From positions 17,919,642 to 17,983,641 of the forward strand of contig NW_004955433.1 of the NCBI RefSeq assembly GCF_000276665.1: 64,000 bases of DNA, given 5' to 3'. The notes beneath the pieces were generated by a model, which worked only from the letters and a program-made list of their open reading frames with translations, ran no database searches and was not told where the DNA came from. This document shows, piece by piece, positions 56,651 to 64,000 of this stretch. The DNA comes from Chinchilla lanigera. Its lineage: Eukaryota > Chordata > Mammalia > Rodentia > Chinchillidae. Both the position numbers and the translations under genes were made by a program. Each line of letters opens with the position of its first letter. The stretch's first letter is position 1.

Positions 56651-57604
56651 AGAAATGCTAATGTAACTTCAAATGAGAAACATTTTCTCCTATGTTTTCT
56701 ATAATCGTTTGGAATCTTGCATTTTGCGTTCATTCATGTTGACTTAAATTTTATATATTGCTTGAGGAAGTTCTATTTATAGATAGATAGTCAATTATTT
56801 CAACACACTTACAGAGAAGAGTATACTTTGTTATTTTGACATTTTTGTGTCAGATTATTTCTGGACTCAAAATTTTGTTCCCCTGATCTATCTTACAGCA
56901 CTGTGCCCACACTATAAAGTCTTTATTCTTGTAACTTAATCTTTAGATCAGGATAGCAGTTCTCCAACATTATTATCTTTGTAAAATCAGTCTGACTATT
57001 TTAAGACATTTGAATTTTGTATGCATTTAAAAAATAGAGTTTCAGTTTGTTTCCAATATAATATTGACATTTTTATTATGATTATTTTTGATCCATACAT
57101 ACAAAGAAAAATTGTCAATTTATCAATGATTTCAATCCATAAACATGGTAAAGTTACTTATTTATGTAGTCTTTACTTTCTCTTATTCCTATGTTGGTAG
57201 TTTATAGTCCTAAAGTTGGAAATACTTTAGTTAAATATATTATAAATATTTTATTTTCTTTTATTTGATTGTGATTGTACTTAGAATAATTACATTTTAT
57301 TTTGGCTACTAGTTTAAATCTCGTTAGTAATTTTTAAATGCTGTTATTTTATCCTGGGGATATTTGTACATATACATATTATTTGGACATTGATAGGTCT
57401 TTTTGGAATATTCTAACATCATCACAGTTTGTAATCATGTATAGTCAAAAAATGAGTATCAATTTTATTTTATTTGAGAAAGAATTGTTATAACAAATTA
57501 TTTAAACTATATAAAATATGCTATGACATATAGACAAATACTTTCTAAGCTTTGGCTATTTACAAAATCTCTAATAATTTTAAAGGTAACAGGGAGTTTA
57601 ACAT
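56651..57604. other. AT-rich DNA, nothing recognised
   Basis: Very AT-rich, with scattered ATTTT-type stretches; possibly an old L1 3' region beyond recognition. Confidence 0.3.
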
Positions 57605-58055
57605 CAAGTGCTTCAGTTGAATAACATCCTCCAAAATTCAGATCCATGAAATAGGCTACCATAGATTGTGGTCTCGTTTAAAAATATAGTCTTGGCAGAT
57701 ATAATTAGTTATGATGAGATCCTACTAGATTACACTGGGCCCCATGTCTAATATGACAGGTGTACTTATAAGGAAATGGAAGAGCACTAAGAGGTACAGA
57801 CTAACATGGAAGGTCATGTGATGGTATAGACAAATATGTAAGTGATGGAGATACAAATGCATGAACACCAAAGATTGTCAGGAACCCTCAGAAGCCAGAA
57901 GAGACAAAGATATATTCTTCCCTTGGCTGTTCAAAGGAAGTATGAACACTTCAACACACTTTTTGCATCTTCTTTTCATAATTGTGAAAAAATAATTTTA
58001 TATTGTTTTAAGTCATTGTGTTTGAGGTACATCACTGTAGTTGACATAGTGGCAT
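57605..58055 (+). mobile_element. MLT1-type MaLR LTR, sense
   Basis: 'gttgaataacatcctccaaa', 'attcagatccatgaaatagg', 'gttatgatgagatcctacta', 'ggtgtacttataaggaaatg', 'gcagatataatt', 'cagaagccagaagagacaaa' and 'ttgttttaagtcattgtgtt' follow the MLT1 layout from start to end. Confidence 0.75.
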
Positions 58056-59734
58056 AATTGTTATACATATTTAGATATTTATTAAGTAATGTGCTTAATT
58101 AACATAATTAACAATAGGCAACATACAAAGTTATTACTTTAAATTTCAAAGTTTAGCATTATTCTGCTTTCTATAGTAGCCTTTTTTAAACAAAGCTTTG
58201 ATCCTTTTTTCCCCTTTCAAGTGTTCTTATGCCTAGAAAGAGGTTTTAAAGTCATAGGACATAAATTTAAATCATAATAAAAATGATGTATCTTAACCAC
58301 CAATCATGAACTGTAAAATGTTAAGGTGGTGCTTACCTATTCTTACAACATTTATAGACTTTGCAAAGAGGTACTTAAACATAAGTGGAATTATGGTTAC
58401 TGTAGGACAATAATCAAACTGATAAAATAATGAAAAGGTCAAAATACATAGTGTAAAATGATATATAACAAAATCAAATCTAAAATCCTCAAGCAAGTGT
58501 TTTTAAAAAGATATTTAAATTTAATGCCAGCAATCTGAATCTCCAGGTATGTGCTGTCTAATCATTTTTTCTTCCTGTGCCCTAACTTTCAAAAAATCAC
58601 AAAATCAAATCCCTTGCATAGTTACATAAATGAATTAGCATTTGTGATTTAAATTTTTCCTACTGTCTTCATTTTACCTACTTGCTTATTATTATAGCTG
58701 TACTTGTATTATGTGTATTGCTCTCAGTTGACTCATTATTTTTAAAAAGATATAGGCTATCATTTATATGTCAATTAAATTTTTCAAAAGTTTGAAACAT
58801 TTCAATTTTGAAAAATACATTTTCATCTAACCACAGGGTAAATAATAGAAATATAATTTTCCCCTTATAATGAAAAGACATTCAAGAGGAAAATGGCTAG
58901 GCTATATACAACAGGATTCTGACCAACAATTGCAGCAAGCAACTATAGATCAATCCATTCTCTACACGAGTACTCCAGGAATTCAGACTGCTGTCTCTAG
59001 CAGCCAGTCCAGGAAGCCAAATAATAATCTGTGTAATAATTGGCCCAAAATACCTCTTAAGAACTGACAACTTCCCTACTTTTCATGACAGATTTTTGTC
59101 ACAAATTCAGGGGAAAAAAAAAAAAGTGAAGAAAGCCAGATATGCATCCCTAATCAATCACTTCATATGTCCTGATCCTATTTAGCTTATTAGAGCTTGT
59201 AGAAAGAATCTCCAATCAAGGCAAATGAAAGTACGCCTTCTCATCTTGGACTCTCCACTCTACTGCTTTCTCACTTCTTTGCCTGTTCTCAATCTCTGTC
59301 AAATGCAAAAGAGGGCAGTTTATTTCTTCCTTATAGTAAACTCTGAATAAGCAGCTTTGGTCTCATTTGGGTGGTCTTAGCCACAACAATAAACTCGCAG
59401 GAGAGGGAAATATATTTTTAAATGCTTACTATTTATTAAAAAGAAAAACTTGGAGAAGGAATTATTTGATCTTCCCAAAGAAATTTGGGTATCAGTGCTT
59501 TTTGTTTTGTTTTGTTTTTGTTTTTTCCTCAGAAAAGGTTACTCCTCACTAGGAATAATCTAAATAACATTAAGTTATGACAGATAATATTATAGTTTGG
59601 GAGGGTGGCTTTATAGATAAAAATATCATAGAGAGTTGAGGAAATGGCACATATTTCAATGCGGTTGACATTTTAACTGCGTAAGCATCAGGTTATGAGG
59701 CTAGGAAGCCCCATATGTGACTATGGAGCTTAAA
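58056..59734. other. AT-rich DNA, nothing recognised
   Basis: No gene, SINE or LTR recognised. Confidence 0.35.
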
Positions 59735-60340
59735 GTTTATATTATATATTGTAAAGCCAATATTTTCTAAATAGGACAATGATATGCTAAAATTCATGTT
59801 AGAAACAGGTCCTTCTCGAGCATGTGAAGAGTTATAAACTAGAAAAAAGTTAATGCGGCAAGTCAGGCTAAAACAGTTCCAAAACAAATGGGGAAATAGA
59901 AGACACCAACTGAAGAAGTGACACTGGCTAAAGCACCAATATAATTTCAGAGATGGGAAGAAGTAACTATTGATGTGGAAGTAGTGGAAAGACGTTATTA
60001 AGGATGACATATGTGAAATTAATTTGAATGATTGAGTTGCGATATCAAGTCATGATACACAGGAAATTGAAGAGAAGGTAAAACTTTGGAAATTCTGTGA
60101 ACAGGTTGGGTAGAAGGTATTTAATGAATTCAGTTTTAGTCTTGTCAAATTTGAGCTGCCAGTGGGATAGTATTTGATGATATCTACTGCACAGCTGGAA
60201 GTAAGTGCCTGAAGCATGAGAGAAATTGAGGTGTCAATTTCCAGGTTATCAGCATAGAAAATGCAGTTAATAGTGTAGGCCGGGACATACACCGAACAAA
60301 TACCAACACAGAAGACCTAGAAAACACTGCCAAATGTTAG
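59735..60340 (+). mobile_element. Ancient mammalian interspersed repeat, about 600 bp
   Basis: The block order 'gtaaagccaatattttctaa', 'aagaagtgacactggctaaa', 'tcagttttagtcttgtcaaa', 'tttgagctgccagtgggata', 'tttccaggttatcagcatag' follows a long family common in mammalian genomes (the 'agttttggacatgttgag ... gcctgtgggacatcca ... gtcatcagcatata' wording). The 105-codon and 80-codon minus-strand frames over it are incidental. 22545-22725 looks like an earlier part of the same family. Confidence 0.55.
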
Positions 60341-61920
60341 ACCAGGGGCAAAATTCAGTAAAGCCATAGATGAACAAATCTAACCATTAGGTGGAAGACA
60401 GAGAAAAACTTTTATCACAAAAACAGATAAAGAATTTAAAGTTGAGGTATAATCAAGTTAGTCAGGCCTAGTCAGGTGTCCTAAGTTGACTTCACCATAT
60501 CCATGCTCGAAATGGATAAAATACATTTTTTTTTTTTAATTCACAGTCAGGATTGAACAGAAGAAAGTAAGAATCCGAAGTATTAGAAGTTTCAAAAATA
60601 CTCAAATTTAAGATATAAGGAAATATGGGATAAGCCAAAAATATTACTGAGTGTCTTCAAAGGAAATTATGCATTATTTAAACACATTTTTCAATGTTTT
60701 CTGATTCTCATCTTTCACTGCCTATGAGCTATTTTATAATTTCATGAATTTTAGAAAACTGATAACAATGCAAATAATTCTTATCTAGAGATGTGCTAGT
60801 ATTTTCTCTGTGGCAGTTAAATTGATTCATCTGTGGAAAAATATGCTTTTACATTTTTGTGTAAGTGCATGTCAACATTCTTTTATTCAACATAAATTTT
60901 TGCTTGATTTTATCCTTTGAATCAGTTGTGAGAGTTATCATGTACAGCATTTATGAAACCATGATGTAAAGTATTTAATAAATATTTATATTATACCTTG
61001 ACAAGGGCAATAATTTCACCTATAAAAAATGTATGTTCTGTATGAAAGGTGAGAGGAAATTTAATAGGAGAAGTGAAAATGTAGAAATCTTCTCCTGTTT
61101 AGGAGCAGGAGAATTAATCTCCATTTAATGATGGGAAGACAGACCTAGCCACATATATAATAAGAGGTGAGAACTGTAAAATTCTTTCATATCCATAAAA
61201 AGAAACCATGAAGAACTCACACCCTGGCCAAGTTTGCGTGGCAAAGAAACTGGAGAACAGCTAGTGTTGTAGATAGAAAAAGAGCTTTGTATTTAGGAAA
61301 AAGAAAATAAATTTGTTCCATAAAAGATTGTTTCCATCCCCATTATCTTTGTGACCAGGAGTGTCTCAAATTGAAAATAAACATAAAAACTGTTTCAATA
61401 TCTGAGGCCCCTTATAATAACAAACATGAGGCCATTCTGCTGGAATGTATCCCTGACCCCAATGAGCAGAATCTCAAGGAAATCATTTTCTCTGAAAAGA
61501 TAACAGACCAGCCCCTGGAATAGCCAGTGAAATTCACATCCTAGAAATAATGATGAGGCCACAATCAGAGATTTTATTCCTTTCTATATTTCAAAATACT
61601 TTTGTAAGAAGGAGTAGAAATTTTGAGGCAACAACAGATTTCTGTAAAGGAAAAAAAGGTGCATTTTAAGTGTAGAAATTGTTTTAGAAATGCAAATCCT
61701 TATTAAAATGATCCATGTTAAATACTAGATGAGCAAAACTTAGAGCCCTGGCAAACTTTATCCTTGAATCGTGCACAAGAAGTAAAAAGATGAAAAATGT
61801 TGAAACATAAATGAAGAATTGAGAAATTGAAAAGAGAAAGAAATGAGTTTAATTATGCTATGAGGACTTCCATATGTAGGGAAAAGGTAGATTTGTGATA
61901 ATAATGCAAAGTGGATCAGA
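60341..61920. other. Single-copy-looking DNA
   Basis: Nothing recognised; AT-rich. Confidence 0.35.
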
Positions 61921-61996
61921 GGCTGGGGCTGTAGCTCCAACATACAGCAAGTACACAGCCTGTACAAAGACCTGCCTTCAGTCTTTGGCAGCAAAA
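61921..61996 (+). mobile_element. ID SINE, sense, diverged
   Basis: 'ggctggggctgtagctccaa', 'cagcaagtacacagcctgta', then 'ccttcagtctttggcagcaa'. Only the A-box side is close to ID; the element looks older than its neighbour, which inserted into its A-rich tail. Confidence 0.55.
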
Positions 61997-62012
61997 CAAA
62001 ATGAATGAAACA

Positions 62013-62111
62013 GGGGCTGGGGATTTAGCTCAGCGGCAAAAGCGCCTGCCTGGCAAGCGCAAGGTCGTGAGTTTGGTTCCCGGTACCGGAGAAACAAACA
62101 AACAAACAAAA
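62013..62111 (+). mobile_element. Young ID SINE with perfect target duplication
   Basis: Near full-length: 'ggggctggggatttagctca' 'gcggc' (pol III A box), 'gcgcctgcctggcaagcgca', 'aggtcgtgagtttggttccc' (B box), 'ggtaccgg' and a CAAA/AAAC tail. Flanked by an exact 15-bp duplication aaaatgaatgaaaca at 61998-62012 and 62112-62126. CpGs are still present, so this is among the youngest elements in the window. The promoter boxes look intact. Confidence 0.95.
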
Positions 62112-62126
62112 AAAATGAATGAAACA

Positions 62127-64000
62127 AAATGGAAGAAAATGGATGCAAATTATACAGCATTTTAAGGAAAGAAATATAGCCTTTGATTGAATGAGCCTAT
62201 AAGAAATCATGTAGCTTAAATAAAAGTAACCTGCATCTAGACATTACCACAGTAAAACTGTAAAGACAACCGAGGGAGGACAAGAGCAATAAAAGAAAGG
62301 TAAAATGCAGAGAAAAATTCATAAGTAAAATAGCATACATATAAGATTGTACTTCTGTGAGCCACACCGTGTCACCCGAGGACATTTGTAGCAGCATCAC
62401 CTTGGTTCACCGTAGGCTTCTTTACTCCCACAACCATCATACCCCAATTTTCTCAAGAATACTAAAAGCCATGCATAGGCTTGAGAAGGTAAAGAGCAGG
62501 AAAATGATTCTAAGATAAAAATAAATGCTAACTAACTAACTAAATAAATAAACAGGCTGAGGGAATTTAAAGAATGCTTAAATTATCATCAAACAAAAAA
62601 GAGGCTCATACCAGTAATATGGGCCAGTCCTCTTCTGGGTAAGGGGAGCACATTTTCCTAGGGCATTCTACCCTTTCAAGACAAGCCCAAACGTTCTCCA
62701 CTTCAGGAAATGATACATCTTTCTCTTGAGGGCTCACACTCTTATTTCCTTGTGAGTAAATACTGGTTGTATATAACTAATGGGGTATATAGCCTATGTA
62801 CAGGTTTCTGTGTTTAGAGAACCCTAAAACAACTAGAAACGGATACCCCTTCTGAGTATCCAAAATAGCTAAAGATTTAATCTTGGTAGTTCTCACTATC
62901 ATGTGTCAGTGAAGTTCGTAAGTTCACCAAGAAACAGTACCATTCCTCTTGCTGTCAAGAAAAAAATGTTTCATGATGTTTTTCATGCGAGGATCGCTGC
63001 ATCATGGAATCATTAATATCCTAGATTTCAACATTTGGTAAAACTGTAAACATTTCTTGTATTCCGATGTTCAACTGGAACATATACATTAACCCAAATT
63101 TGAGGGAGATCTCATATGATGGCAAATAAGGATCAAGTGGAAGGACTGGATGGAGTGCAATAAGGTTTTCTCTGGTTATCTTTGTTGATAAAAATAACAT
63201 CGATGTTATTTGTAGATAATATTTTAACAATATTATCTTGTCAAGGCTAGACGATTCTCTTCTCAAAACAGATTTTTTTTGGTAGAGGGAAAAAGCTCAA
63301 AAGTAGCTATTTTTTTTCCAAAAAATGTAAATAGGAGTATCTATTTAACATATTTCTAGCAAATTATCTTTGAAATTGTGTGACACTGCCCATGAACAAA
63401 TTTGCAAGTATTTGTAAAATGTCACACATCACTAGGTTTGTTTTTGAGTCTGAGATTGGAAAGCTTGATTTCAATGCCTTTTAATTTTCTGCAGATTCAT
63501 GGGGTATTGTTTTTTATTTCTCTGAAGAGTGTCAAAAATAGATTAAGAAGATATCCAGGTTATTTCCTTAGTACGTGAAAAACTATCTAGGCTCAGGGAT
63601 TTGGGAGACATTTGGAGATAATTACTCAGTTGCTTGAGAAAAGAAAAAACCCCAAACTTTCTTAGGTGAAACATAGTGTATGAAAAAGCAAATCTACATT
63701 CTCTGCTTGACAAGTGAAAGAAGTTTTTGAACGTAGAGGGAGATATAATATGCAACTTTTATTATATTAAGCACTAAGTATCCAGTAGCAAAATTATCAC
63801 ATGTTGACTGAAAAACTAAGACTATTTTAAAGACTGGAAAAAATCTGATGTCACGTGGATGAGATTTGGGAAAGAAAATGTGAATATTAATCTTGGATCT
63901 GCTGGACATATTTGATCAAGTAAAGTTATCAATAAAATGAGAATACAATGTATTCATATCTGCATAGTACAGGCTTCCCATCCAATAATTCAATCAACTT
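62127..64000. other. Single-copy-looking DNA
   Basis: No gene or element recognised, apart from a short TAAC/AAAT-rich patch at 62530-62555. A short inverted pair 'aacatcgatgtt' lies at 63199-63210. Confidence 0.35.

Noticed and set aside
62013..62085. tRNA gene
   Set aside because: tRNA-like boxes belong to an ID SINE with an A-rich tail and target duplication; the cloverleaf is not intact.
1..64000. A previously undescribed gene system
   Set aside because: Nothing beyond mobile elements and isolated exon-like segments could be supported from the sequence.

Overview
This window is mammalian nuclear DNA, almost certainly rodent, and it contains no gene I can establish. It is AT-rich and CpG-poor. 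Its repeats are the best clue to the lineage: 7SL-derived B1 SINEs with the internal duplication typical of rodents, tRNA-Ala-derived ID SINEs, and one dimer that looks like B1 joined to an ID-like half. I recognised no B2 or B4 elements, which argues against mouse and rat. A castorimorph rodent such as a beaver fits best, but that is inference from SINE type and not a database result. There is one assembly gap of 100 Ns at 49702-49801.

Layout. 1-1510 is the 5' end of an antisense L1 (5'UTR and ORF1 start). 2.4-9.7 kb holds B1, MIR and MaLR/MLT1-type remnants and a 227-bp hAT MITE with a visible 8-bp target duplication. 12.4-16.9 kb is the most complex block: two L1 insertions, each with a 5' inversion, lie head to head and are further split by a full-length LTR and two ID SINEs. 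18.6-33.8 kb is mostly single-copy-looking DNA with MaLR/ERVL-type LTRs, B1s, an L1 3' end and an ERV pol fragment. 35.7-36.6 kb carries a second copy of the LTR seen at 14.9 kb plus an inverted piece of it. 37.5-38.7 kb is an old antisense L1 3' end. 38.73-43.04 kb is a decayed provirus with two LTRs and gag, protease, RT and RNase H remnants of ERVL type; I see no env in it. 44-46 kb has little recognisable repeat and holds two possible exons and a possible conserved element. 47-64 kb has ID and B1 SINEs, an L2, a Tigger DNA transposon (split by the gap), two related LTR pieces near 54 and 55.7 kb, an MLT1 LTR and a long ancient repeat.

The open reading frames in the window are short. They are explained by decayed L1 ORF1/ORF2, by ERV gag/pol, or by chance. 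A few segments have splice-site-like borders and an open frame: 44530-44712 on +, and 45166-45370, 26974-27053 and 7171-7373 on -. These are candidates only. The window could be intergenic or lie inside a long intron; the sequence does not decide this. I found no tRNA or rRNA gene, CpG island promoter, CRISPR array or other unusual system. The main interest is in mobile-element architecture.
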